DNA from: Punica granatum
Taxonomy: Eukaryota; Streptophyta; Magnoliopsida; Myrtales; Lythraceae
Reading direction: 5' to 3'
DNA: 64,000 nt
Assembly: GCF_007655135.1 (NCBI RefSeq)
Contig: NC_045133.1
Location: forward strand, 23,967,845 to 24,031,844
Positions within the stretch are counted from its first letter, which is position 1. Every line of letters begins with the position of its first letter. Positions 36,282 to 47,995 of the stretch are shown in pieces. The translations under genes and the position numbers were made by a program. The notes beneath the pieces are model-generated. The model made no database searches. It saw only the letters and a program-made list of their open reading frames with translations, and was not told the origin of the DNA.

Positions 36282-36923
36282 TCTATATATTATATAAACT
36301 TGACTAAGCCATAAATAAAGATATAATAGTAAATTTCTTATTAATACATAGATTGATATATTGAATAAAAACTAAATAACAATACTTATTATTGTGATTA
36401 ATAAAAGCAAATATGAAAATGAAAAACTATTAATTCAAATCACTCAATTACAAAAATCAAGTCTATTTATAATTATATAAATAAAAAATTAGTAATAACA
36501 CATATTAATGTAATTAGTATCAGCATATATAAAAATATAAAAACTAAATAATAATACATATGATTGTGATTATTCATAGCAAATATGAAAATGAAGAAAC
36601 CAATAATTTAAATCACTTAATTATGAAAATTATGAGTATTTATAATTATATAAATAAAAATTTAAAAGTAACACATTATTGTTATTAGTATGGGCATATA
36701 TGGAAATGAAGAACATATTCAAAGTAATACTAAGAAGAATTGAAATTGCATATTATCATTTTAATATATTCTTCATTATAGAAAAATTAATATTATAATT
36801 ATAATTTCTTTGGTGGAAATAATTATAAAATTTAAACTCATAGCTATCATTGTTATAAATTCAATTCTTTATCATAATTTTTTTGTTTATAAATTCGTGC
36901 ATTGCACCGGCCTAAAGACCTAG
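36282..36923 (+). mobile_element. Non-autonomous Helitron
   Basis: Begins TCTATATATTATATAAACTT after an A and ends with 'gtgcattgcaccggcctaaagacCTAG' before a T. This combination (5' TC, short 3' hairpin with GTGCattGCAC, terminal CTAG, insertion between A and T) is typical of plant AT-rich Helitrons. The inside has diverged direct repeats of about 170 bases ('tttataattatataaataaa' near 36470 and 36640). No Rep/helicase frame. The 5' end could alternatively be 36278. Confidence 0.75.
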
Positions 36924-37354
36924 TTAAGTAGATAGAAAGATTAACTTTGATGAGTTATCATAGTGTTCATCATCTCAATGATATATACATTGTTCTTAAA
37001 TTTTCATTAGACCTGTACGGATTTGGGTTCATTTACAATATTAGAGTTTCAATTGTTGATAGATGCCGAGAATACGAACCTCATGTAAATTTAGGATTTT
37101 AACTTTTTTTGGCCGGGATGGAACATTCTTAATTCTTTGATCGTCAGCAACTATGTATATATATGTATTGGTTCCTAAAGTCGATCTCTCATAAGTCTAA
37201 GAACCTCACTTTTCTTGGATTAAACTTTTGTTGCTTGTTGTATTTGAAGTTTTGCTTTAAAGCTTCGGAGTATATATTAACTTATATATACATACATAAT
37301 ACATTTACATATAATTTCAAACTTTAATGATAAAATTAAACATAAAAGAAGAGT

Positions 37355-37500
37355 GTAGCATAATGGCACACTGTTTCGTTTAGTAATCAAGAGGTTTCAA
37401 TTTAAATACTTGTAAGGGGACTACTTGTATCCTTTTTTTTAACTATTATGATTTCTATTTTATTATATTAGGTGTGTAAGCCTACTTGTAATAAAAAAAA
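37355..37500 (+). repeat. tRNA-derived SINE, family S1, copy 1
   Basis: Reads 'gtgtagcataatggcacact', then 'caagaggtttcaatttaaat' (decayed B box), then 'aaggggactacttgta', with a similar layout to the copy at 49056. It ends in an A-rich tail near 37495. Confidence 0.5.
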
Positions 37501-38019
37501 GATTAACAATAATTTCAAACTTTTAAAAGGAGGCCATTCAAAATCAATAAATTTAATGATCATGGAAAGAAAGATAAATGGAATAAAGGGAGACAATGTC
37601 GCTTTACCTAATTACTTCGTCCCATGGGTTTCTTCTTGCCACCATATCAGCGAAAAGTGGCAATGGATTCCAAAAGCCAACTCAATATCCAACTTAATTA
37701 AGCTATCGAACTCTAGTTACATTCTTTAATCGTCGAGCCCTGTTGCGTAATATTTACCATGTTCGAGGCAATGTAATACTAATGTTTATACACGATAAAA
37801 ACACATCAAATATATTTGTACTTTCACCAAACCAAAGGAACATCCAATGAAAAATATCTAACCAAGTTTTTTTAAAAAGGTAAGAGTAGATTATTTCCAA
37901 ATAAAAGAATTTGCTAAGAACATAGTAACTAGTTGGGAATTTAAATTATATATATATATTACTTAATGATATGGTTCTTCTTAAACACAAAGAAAAGAAT
38001 ATTGTCAACTAACATGAGT

Positions 38020-38195
38020 TGGTTCAAGCGATTCGACACTTATTCTTTTTAAGTAAGGTATCGAGTTCGAGTTTTGTGTATGAAAAAAATATATATTTGG
38101 AGAGCTTTACCCACTTAGTGGGCTAACCCAGGTCGAACTGGATTATTTGAGGTTCGTTGGGCTTCCAGAGATCATTACACACAGCGAAAAAAAAA
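38020..38195 (+). repeat. tRNA-like SINE, family S2, best copy
   Basis: 'gttggttcaagcgattcgac', then 'gtatcgagttcgagttttgt' (B-box-like), then 'gagctttacccacttagtgg', then 'gtcgaactggatt', ending in poly-A at 38190-38199. Related segments occur at 16925, 29812 and 29991. Confidence 0.55.
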
Positions 38196-41100
38196 AGAAT
38201 ATTGTCAAAAAATATATCAAGAAAACAGAGAATTGATCTGACTATAATCTCATTTCCAATCGAAAATCTATAAGGTTCGTTTTCTTTGGATTACAAAAAG
38301 AACTATAGGTCTGAGTAAATGGAAATTAAAAGGTGTATGAGAAACCTCTTTAATAAATGAAAATTGCATCACACTCAGTAAATAATTAAAATGATTCGGC
38401 GCATAATAAAAAAATATGTGAGAATTTCATTCGCCAAACTTTTTTTTCTTTTTCAAGACATGTAGCAATGTTATGAGCAATCAAATTTCACTAAGAAAAT
38501 CTTAATTAATTCTACTTCATAATGATGTGGTAATAAGACATCCATTAAATAGTTACAATTTTATGTTAAAAAATAAAAAGGGTCCATCTGTCTAGGGCAG
38601 CAAGTTGGGAAGTTTTTCCCAACCTTTGCCTTTCTTTTTTTCTATTTTTTTAATTCTTTTAATTTTTAAATTTTTTGCCAAATTGTTCTTATTTAATTTT
38701 TCTTGTGTGTGCCATCTAATATTCAAAAATGATCTCGACTACTCCATGTTGAGAAGGATCGGCCCACTAATGAGTGAAGCTCTCCGATTGGTAAATTATA
38801 TCCTACTTACAAGGAAGAGATACCTATTCACCTAAGCAAACTCACGTTGATCGTGGCAATTTAAATTTTAACTGAAGTAATTTGAAAGTAATTTACCTCA
38901 AAATGACACCCTCTCCTTTTAAAGTAAGACAACGATCCCTACTTTTGCTTATATGGCAGAGGAGTTAGTGCTCGTGTACGAATGTTTGACATGACACTCC
39001 AATATGATTATTCTAATTCAGGAAAAGCAAAAGTTTTTTTTTTTTTTTTAAAAAAAAGCTATGAAGGGAGGATGGGCAATGGGGCTTCTTGCCGGCCTAT
39101 GGCAACCAGGCCCCCCACAAATGAGGTTGTCGAAGACATCTTGGACCTCTGGCGATGTCGCCTTGCGGGGCGTTGGCTAGAGGGGAGCCCCTGTCGCTAC
39201 TGCCTCCCACTCTCTCATTTTTATGAAGTCATAAATTCCTTTGTCAATTTAATTTTTTTTTCATTACCATAATATGAAATCTTTAACAGATTGAAAAAGT
39301 CATTCCATCAAAAAATATTGTGCTTACGTTTTTTACCAATATAATTGACATTTATCAATCTATTAATATTTTCACTTTCACATTTATCAAATAATTTTTT
39401 AGAAAAATTTCCCATTTTCTCTTTAAAGTTTTAATTCTTTATAAATTTTCTTAGAATGAGTTTTTCTGAGCACTAAAATTTTTTTCTCTTGCAACTATAT
39501 TTTGTGTTCTTAGTTTTTCATCAAGAATTTTAGTCAATAATCATATTATAGTTGCAGTATAGTTTACAAATTTTTATAACACTAATTTTCAGGCTACATA
39601 AGAAGTCCTGACATAGCGTAATAATTTTCTTCTTATTAAAGATACTAGACAAATTATTTCTTATAGTTCAATATCCTAAGGAATACCGTTCATTAGCGAC
39701 CTAATGAAATAAGAATGGTTTTCTAATTACTAAAGAAATTGACAAAATATAAAGAGATACTAAATTTCTTATCGCCTAATATATATAAATCAATATATTT
39801 TTGTAAGAAGTCTAAAATTATAGTAACAATTAAGAGCGCATGATTTATTCAATATATAGAGGTTGCATGTTATATTGAACATTTGCACGAACTAGAATTA
39901 CAATATTATTGGTCGAAAAAATTTCAGTCCCGCAGCAATGGGTGGGCACTCGGCCCTAATTAAAAATAAATATGGTAAACACTGGAGCAATTAACATATT
40001 AACATGTTTATTGCAACTTAATAAGTACTTTCTCACGTCACATATGATGACACATAAGAGTTTGTAAATGTAATTCGACAAATCGCTCATCTCAGAAAAG
40101 CTAAATTCTCCTAGAAATAAGCCTAGTAATATCCTAAAACTCACATATATTGAATAATCCTTGATTTTTTTAAATTACAGTTGACACCAGTGAGATTTTT
40201 GAATAGGATGGTTTTTAAATTGATTATTGAGAGAATATACTAATATTATTCATCTCATTTTGAGGGATATAAACAAAATGAAAATCCAGAATATATTAGT
40301 GAAAAATAGACCAGTTGTGTCGGTCCAATCCGTTGACTACAAAAGTTAATTATCAATTATAATATATAAAAGTCGGGGAGAGATATGAGATTGCATCATG
40401 ATTCACTATTTCCAAACCCTGAACTCATAGTTAATCGTCTTATTGACTATTCGAAGAATTTAATTCTTCATGAGAAATTCAAATATCTACCAATTTATTA
40501 TATATAGGTTATTAGATTATCTCAAAGTACACCATACTAGATTCAGACGTAATTTGGCTTTTTTAATCTTTTCGGGCGTGGAAAGAAAACAGGGAGACAC
40601 ATCAAAAAAGAAAACAAAAGTATGTTTGATTAGAACGGTGTATCACTTCAAAGAACACCATGCATCTTTAGGACTCATCTTTCTCTTCTATATTCCGCGT
40701 ATTACTTCTTTTTTTCTTTTTTTGCCCATGGTCGAGGTGGATAATGCAACGACGTTCTGAAGAAAATTAAAGTAAGGGGAGAAGAGGAATCAGATAGATC
40801 AAAAGTACGCGGCAGCCATAGGGCTAAACCCCGGGAGCTTTTTATTGTGCAATCAATAATATGAACACTGTGGTCAGTTTTATGCTGGGTGGCTGGTCTG
40901 AGTTCTTAATTGGAAGTGTGCTGCAGAATATAGGGATGTCTGCCTATTCGAGCTCGTCGAGAAGAATAGGTTCGAAGTCTATATGTTCAGGTGTTCCACT
41001 TATTCGTAGAAGTTTAAGTTTTGTTTAGCTGAACTAGCTGTTCTAGTAGGTGATTTATTTCGTACTCTCCTATTAGTTGACTGTAGTATCTCTACGGTTC

Positions 41101-42144
41101 TGTCCCGGGCTGTTCGATGTTCGGTCTTGCTATTTTAGTAAGTGGTCTGATGCAGACTCTTTTATCAGTTAAAAGTGTAGTGTGTCTTTTGTTCGGAGTC
41201 TCTGGGATGATTTGCTATCGAATATCTACAGAATGACGATATCTCAGTTTCAAAGATTTCCCCATTTAGTTTTGTATTGCAATCCATAGATTCTTAATCT
41301 TTTGAACGAATTGTTATTTTCGGGTTTGACATCCCTCGTAATGGTCAGGGCTAGATAAACCTATTCTATAGCACATAAAATTCTGTCCTCGGTTCTTTCA
41401 AATCTATGTTATGATCCACTAAACGTTCACTAACCTTGACTACAATTCGGATCGAAATATATGGAAACCCGAGACTACTTTATGCCAGTGGACTCTTGGA
41501 GAGAAGTCTTCTCCTTCCGCGGGCTGATTTGCTCTGTCACTGAACTTTTCTGTGGTCAATAGCAATCGAAAATCGAATTTAACACCATGACCTTTCGCAT
41601 ACGATTCACTTCACGCCCTCTCGTTTTCTGTCTCTATCATTTCGAACCCAGAGGTTTTACGCTCGATTCAATCTGCACCTGACTTTCAGTCCTTCCAATT
41701 CGCACCCTAAAGGCTCGATGATTTGTCTATTTGGATTCATAGTGGAGGCCTGAATTCCTTGAACCGGTTTTCCCATTTGGCTGCTATAGAAATTCAACGA
41801 GGACTGATGCTAGCAGAGAAGTCCAGTGAGAGGACACGGGCTAGATTATTTTGTGATGAATCATTTCACGTGGAAAAAAGAAACGGCCAGATTTAGATCA
41901 ATATATGCGGAAAAATACGTCCCGTTAAGACTTGTTGAGTAGGTACGATTCCGTTTCGAAAACACTGATGTCTGATTTATTCATCATTAACCAGTAAATA
42001 TCTGTATATTTCAACAGCATGACCTTCAGCTTGTTTTTCCAGCCTTCCTTCTCTCCAACTCCAAGTACTCTTCAACACCACCCGGGTACAGTTTTACTAC
42101 ACCACCCATCCTCCTGAATGCCCCGAGACCTGTCTTCTATACCA

Positions 42145-44963
42145 TCACGACGTACTGAAAAGATCCGATATAGAGAGCCCCATCTCAGTGTCATGCCCAT
42201 AGTTTGGGTCAAGGCACTGACCATGGAGTGCTGGGCTGGTTCCCTCAACCTCCTCCAAATCGATTGACAGAACTTCCTGGCTTGAGTTCCTCGACCCAGC
42301 ACAGTCCCTGGCTTCATCACGCTCGGAGCAGACTAGCTTCAGGGCTTGCACAACCTCACCCATGAAGGGCTGATGCGACACCTCAGGCTGCACAGACAAC
42401 GAGGCATTCGCTGCTATTTTGCTTATGCTGTAAAATGGGACATCACGGATGGGTTGATCTATGTGTCCAGACCCTCCTTGCTGGTCAATAGGGGGCAGGC
42501 TCACCCTACAAGATTCTCCTGGCCAAGTGGTTGAGACATGTTGACCGGCGTTCTATCGGTCAGGAGCTCCAGGAGGATCGCTCCATATCTGTAGATATCG
42601 TTCGCTCTTCACAAGAGGATGCCCTGTCATTGCATACTCTGGGGCTGCATATAACTAGAAACAATTCCCGAAGTACACAACTCAGAAAATTGGGTTGGTC
42701 TTTTTTAAAGCAACACCAAAAGATATTACTTGTGCAAGATCCGATTTTACATCACAAAGGCTGCTGTTCAATAGAGAATGAGAACCTGTCTGCCTTACTG
42801 ATAAGAATGACAGGGCAAAAACTAGAATGACAGGACAAAGAACTTAGACACACAGCTTTCACGAATGGAAAAACTAAACTGTCAAGTTGATTTCACGAAT
42901 CAAAGAGAGGCAAATCATGACGAAGATGCTTTACATATCTGAAGGTTCCCATGACGGGGGTGGAGACGTGTCGACTTTCCCCGTCTAATGAAAGTCCCAG
43001 CGACCAAAATCCGACACTTTTCGCATAAAGTTGTGCTCCAACAAAATGTTGCTTGACTCGAAGTCCTGCGAATCACACAGGGGCTGGAGTCTTCATGCAA
43101 GTAGGCCAGAGCACGAGCGGCTCCCAGCACTATTTTCATTCGCGTAGTCCAATCAAGTGGGGCTGTTTCCTTATCAGCTCCTGGAATTGTAGAGCAGATG
43201 AGTATACATTTGAATTCTACCAAATGAACGATGAGAAATGAGTGTATTTAAAAAGTGCACTACATATCGGTGGCTCCATATATTTTTGGAGAACAGTCGA
43301 ATGGCTATGAATGCTTCTCTCCTTCCATAATATGCACTTTTTACAAGAATACGCTGTATTAGGAATACCATGTAAGTGAGACTCGAGACTTCTGTTTGGA
43401 ATGAACAGCGCACGTTCCCTGGTACATATCCCAATCAGCTTGACTAGATTCCTATGGTGAAGGCCACTGAGCATCTCAACTTCAGCTAAAACTCCCGACC
43501 ACCCTGTTGGTCATTTCTCTTCGGAATCTCGACTGCAACTCTGGTCCCATCATCCAGAGTTCCACTGTAACCACTCCCGAAGCCACCTTTCCATTGGACT
43601 CTTGGCATCGAAATTATCAGTGGCATTCTCTATGTCACTTGCAGTGAGAGTTTTAGCAGATCCGTGTAAGTTGCAATGCTGGACCCAAACGACAAGGAGG
43701 CAGACTGGGCCCACTTCCCATACGTAGATCCTCCTATACCTGCATATTAGAAATTCAGAAAATAATCATAGGTTTGATGTTAAGCTTATACTCATTATAC
43801 CCATCAAGACGGACCCTTAGAATCTTACAGCTCCACCTCATAGAAAGAGAATAAAACCAGGAAGGAAACAAGACTAACCCTCCAAAAGGATGGAGGGAAA
43901 TGGAAGGAAAGGAAAGGGTGGGGAGGGAAAGTTGTATCAGAGCTTTTGCAAATTCTATACAACTTTCCCTTCCCTCCCTTCCCTTTCCCCCCCTCTCCAT
44001 CCTATCCAAACAAGCTATAAACAAAGTATTTCGGAAATCTTTGACAGGTCTTCCATCAGATTTGCCATATATGCTGTCATCATACCAAACATAAAATTGA
44101 CTTTTTTAGGATTGACTGCTAGTATCAGGGCCTGTTGTGCTGATTCTTGTTGACTGCTACGCTCTCTGCTCTTCAACGACAGAATCAAAACCAAAACCAA
44201 GCATGAAGCAACAGTAACAATTACTAACAGTATAATGAGGGCCACTACACCACCATTTAATCCACGTTTGTGCTGCCTCCTCGGCAAATCAACCCCAAGA
44301 GGCTTATTTATCCTAGCATTGTTATCAATACCTGAGCAGGGCCCATCATTGATTATTGTGACATCTGCAGATGGAAAAGGCAGAGTTGGAGGTAAGCCTA
44401 AATAAAAAAAAAAAGTCCAATTAAAAATCTATATTGGAGAACTTGCCATGAGAAATATACAAAGGAGGGACTGTACTAATGATAAAAATGGACCCAACCC
44501 CAGGGAGATAGACAAGTGGTTAAAGGACTGGAGCGAGATGTGATCTTAGCATATAGTCCCTTAACTCCGTGGCCATCCATACAGACTCAATGAAGACCTC
44601 TAAGTTTCCTGAATTAAGAGGCTTATAGCATAATGGGGCAATTCGGCTGGCTCAATAACTAGTCCCTTGTTTCAAAACAAATCAAAGAAGAAACAATGAA
44701 AAAGAAAGAGCTCCGGCAAACACCTGGATAGCATACAAATAGTACTTCATAGTCACCAAAATAAGAAGCATTGACAGCGACTTGTTTATTACCAAAGAAA
44801 TTTTCATAGATTTGAACCTGGATTCAGTGGTGAGGGAGCATTGTGTCTCGACGTGCTTGTTGGTGTCGTAAAAGGAAGAGTAATAAAAAGGGTAAATCAT
44901 CAGGAAAGCACAAATTAATGACTTTTGTGCCTCTGCATCTTGGGTAGTATCCAAGTCTTCCAT
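42145..44963 (-). pseudogene. ALE2-like receptor kinase relic
   Basis: Minus-strand remnants in the right order for an ALE2-type receptor-like kinase: extracellular piece (FFGNKQVAVNASYFGDYEVL, about 44790-44725, with a good donor site); membrane segment after RRQHKRGLNGG (about 44285-44160); nucleotide loop GGFGSGYSGTLDDGTRVAVE (about 43600-43540); [51 protein letters not shown] (about 42650); and C-terminal QPEVSHQPFMGEVVQALKLV. Lesions: the catalytic Lys is Glu (VAVE for VAVK), the HRD loop reads RRD with a frame shift (about 43070), a shift follows REF near 43490, and two extra bases follow VKS near 42605. Wild-type members act at the plasma membrane in epidermal differentiation. This copy cannot give a functional kinase. 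Confidence 0.8.
43888..44002. mobile_element. Small foldback element in the kinase relic
   Basis: Arms of about 50 bases (ggatggagggaaatggaagg ... and its near-exact complement ending ccatcc) flank a short loop around 43940-43958. It would form a long hairpin in RNA of either strand. Confidence 0.75.
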
Positions 44964-45009
44964 TTGCAGCAGCTGTATCTGGAAGCTGAGCGAGGATTTC
45001 TACAGATAA

Positions 45010-45700
45010 ACGTTAAAACAAAACAACAAGGATAAAATGGGATCGCCTTGTCTTACCCTTTTGCCTCCCTTGAAATATCTCAGCAGTGAACAGCCACCGG
45101 AAAACAATATGAAGTAACACGGCATTTGACCCAAGCAATATACTTATCAGGCATGAGTGCATAAAGAGATTAATCAGGAACTCCCACTTCCATGAATCAA
45201 ATGCTTTCATGAAATAAATCTTTATGTCACACCTCGGAGAAATCCCTTTCTCATGATAGATATGGACCGATTCATGCAAGTCATGCATTATTAAAAAATT
45301 CTCCACCCTTTGAAAAAAGCACCTTGCTTGTTTAACAGACAAGGTAGAGCAATTTTCATCTTGTCAGCTGAAATCTCGGCGGTTTATTTGTAGATAGTGT
45401 TGCAGCAAGATTGGAAACAAAAGTAATAATCGTTGAATTCACCTGTCTAAGAAGATCCTGATCTGAATGAACTTTACTAACATCAAGATAAGTACTCCCC
45501 GCAATTTTCCAAGAAGACTTAAAAAACTGGGACATAAAGCCATCTCGTCCAGGAACCTTGTTGCCAGCCAACCAGAGAGAATAAAGTGATCTTGACCCAT
45601 ATACTCTGCAACTAAGAAATAGACATTTTAACAACCTCCTAATTTCATACATCCTCGCTAATCTCATCAGCCCCACCGACAAGAATGCTGATAGTATTTC
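45010..45700 (-). pseudogene. L1-type LINE reverse-transcriptase fragment
   Basis: Minus-strand segments match the plant L1 reverse transcriptase in order: GNKVPGRDGFMSQFFKSSWK (PGPDGF block), LLRQVNSTIITFV, then ISPRCDIKIYFMKAFDSWKW (the KAFDS block, with IYFMKAFD for the usual IDLMKAFD) and, after frame changes and stops, KG.RQGDPI. The catalytic FADD region and the 3' half are missing. It lies immediately upstream of the ALE2-like relic in the same orientation. Confidence 0.75.
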
Positions 45701-45852
45701 TTGCATCTTGGCTTTTAGCTTCAGCGGAAGAAAATGTTTATCAGGTCCCCTAACTTAAGCCTCTGTATTTTTATGCTTCTAAATAATAATTTGAAATTTT
45801 GCCACTTACAGTTGGAAGAGGAAATTCTGAAAATCTCCTTTAGGGACAAAAT

Positions 45853-45918
45853 GAAAAGCTCGGAAAGAGCTTGCAAGTGAAAGTTGAAAAGCTCGAAAAG
45901 AGCTTGCAAGTGAAAGTT
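45853..45918. repeat. 33-bp tandem duplication
   Basis: Two units starting 'gaaaagctcggaaagagc' and 'gaaaagctcgaaaagagc' differ by one base by eye. Confidence 0.9.
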
Positions 45919-46081
45919 CTTTTCTTTTCTGCTAATCATTAGGAAGTTTCCAAACATTATCCATAAAAAAAAAAAGTACATTTACATTTCATCAACAAAC
46001 AAGCAAATGTTACAGGCCTCTCTGCGCTTCCCAGTAAAGGCTTAGCTTAATCAATTAAATCCAATGAAATATGTATCATCT

Positions 46082-46111
46082 ATCATCTATCATCGAATGA
46101 TAGATGATGAA
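46082..46111. repeat. Palindrome downstream of the PPR gene
   Basis: 'atctatcatctatcat' is followed, after a three-base spacer, by its inverted copy 'atgatagatgat'. It lies just beyond the PPR stop (46136) on the minus strand and could form a hairpin in the 3' UTR. Confidence 0.6.
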
Positions 46112-46135
46112 AATCTACAAATTATAAAAATGAAT

Positions 46136-47995
46136 CTATGGAAGCTCTTGTATGAATTCCAAGATGTGTGGTCCCAATCTATCATCTAAGAGTGATTCTG
46201 CTGTCAAGGAATCTACTGAGAAGCCATTGTCACGCATTTTTCGAAGAAGTTCTAGAGCGCCTAACTCATCATTGTTCGTAAGAGCACCTCTGATTAAAAT
46301 ATTATACGTGGCAGCATCCGCTGGACATCCTATCCTGACCATCTCTTGGAACATCATTCGGGCCTCTGTCATTTGGCCTTCCTTACATAATCCATTTATC
46401 AGCGTGGTGTACATCACAACATCAGGTCGACACCCTTTATCAAGCAAACTTCTGAAGAGTCTCTTGGCATCTTCAAGTTTCCCATTGTTGCAATAGCCGT
46501 TTATGAGGATATTGTAAATCACATTGTCAGATCTGAACCCTTGATTTTCCAATTGCCTAAACAAAGCCACTGCGCTGTCGAGATGGCCATGTTTACAGTA
46601 TCCATCCAAGAGTATACCATATGTTTGAAGGTCCAGAGTGTGACCACAATTTTGCATCTCCATAGAAAGCTCTTCCGCAGCTTGCATATTACCAACATGA
46701 CAGAAGCCACCAATAAGAGTGTTGTACATTATAAAGTCTGGAATCAAACCCTTTCGAAGCATTTCACGATACATATTCACCGCCTTATCCATTGTTTTCC
46801 CCTTGCAATATCCATCAATCACTATAGTATACGTAACAACATTTGGCGGACAGCTCCTTTCCACCATCAAATGAAATAAATTCTCAGCACCATCCATTTT
46901 ATTTTGAAGGCAATATCCAGCAATTAATGAATTGTATGTGACAACAGTAGGCTCGATACCTCTTCGAATCATAGCATCAAAAGCAGACTCTGCTTCGGAG
47001 AGCATCCCATCCTTACAGAGAGCATCTATTATCGTGTTGAAGGTCCGCTCATTGGGCATGACGTTCCTTTGGATCATTTCCATTTAGAGTACTTCAACCT
47101 CTTCCCATTGTCCTGTACAGCACATAGCATGAATCAAGGTGGTATATGTGACGACATTGGGCTGAACGCCTTTATCGATCATCTTCTTGAAGAGGTTAAG
47201 AGCCTCACTCAAGCGTCCTTCCTTACAAAGGCCCTCAATCACCGTGGTGTACGTAACAACATCCAGCCTGCAGCTTCGGCCCTCCCACTTGTCGAGCAAT
47301 CCGACGGCCAGAGATGTCTTCCCTGTCCTAACTAAGCCTTTCATTACTGCTCCATAGGTGACTGCACCAGGCCGACACCCTCTCTCCTTCATAACGTCAA
47401 CTAATTGCACGGCTCTAGAAAGTTTGCCTTCGATGCAGAGCCCATTGACGAGAGTATTCAGGGTCACCACATCAGGCTCAAAACCGAGTCTGAGCATTCT
47501 GCCCATAACAGCAAAACCGAGATCGACCCTCTTCAAACGGCACAAGCAGTTGATCCAAATACTGAAACTGTGAAGGTTAAATTTTACCCCGCCCACATCC
47601 ATCTTTTCAATCAGCCCAATATTGGCACCATAGTGCTGCATCCGGGCAATCACTCCCAAGAGCAGATTGAAATCAGCAACTGAAGGCAACGGCCGGAATC
47701 CGATCATCGTGTCGAAGCAAGACCGGGCTTGGTCGAGGTTTCTCAACCCACCGTTCTTGCATCTGTACCTCACCTCATCCAAGAACAGCTCGGCATTCTT
47801 CGCCTCAGAAATCGCAGCTACACTGCAGAAATTACGACGGCAGAGAGATGAACGGAGAAGATTATGGTCGCAATGGAAGAGAGAGATGCTTACGGGCCGA
47901 TGAAGAAGAAGAAGTGGCGATGGAGAAGCATGGCGAAAACATGCTGAAGCAACCGACCGAAGGGAGGCAACCCTTGTTCTCAGCCTCGCCGCCAT
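46136..47995 (-). pseudogene. Rf-like (RFL) P-class PPR gene split by an in-frame TAA
   Basis: Intronless frame of 620 codons with one internal stop, TAA at 47086-47084 (codon 304). The N-terminal part has an Arg/Ser/Leu-rich start (MAARLRTRVASLRSVASACF) typical of a mitochondrial presequence. About a dozen or more 35-residue PPR repeats follow in both halves, e.g. EPDVVTLNTLVNGLCIEGKL, QPNVVTYTTLIHAMCCTGQW, EPTVVTYNSLIAGYCLQNKM. Repeat register and frame continue unbroken across the stop (EEVEVL-stop-MEMIQRN, where relatives have another residue, often Leu). The sequence resembles Restorer-of-fertility-like PPRs, which bind specific mitochondrial RNAs. A 303-residue N-terminal protein and a 315-codon frame from the Met after the stop are both possible products. 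Alternatives are a sequencing error or a null allele. Confidence 0.8.

Larger units (their letters stand above)
35115..42144. other. 7-kb gene-poor region
   Basis: Mostly AT-rich sequence. It contains (AT)n at 35978-36005, a Helitron (36282-36923), SINE copies at 37355-37500 and 38020-38195, and a GC-rich island at 39065-39210 that is probably the core of a decayed MITE. From about 40770 to 42140 the base composition is more balanced; this may be intron or 3' DNA of the receptor-kinase relic, but I recognise no coding segment. Confidence 0.4.
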
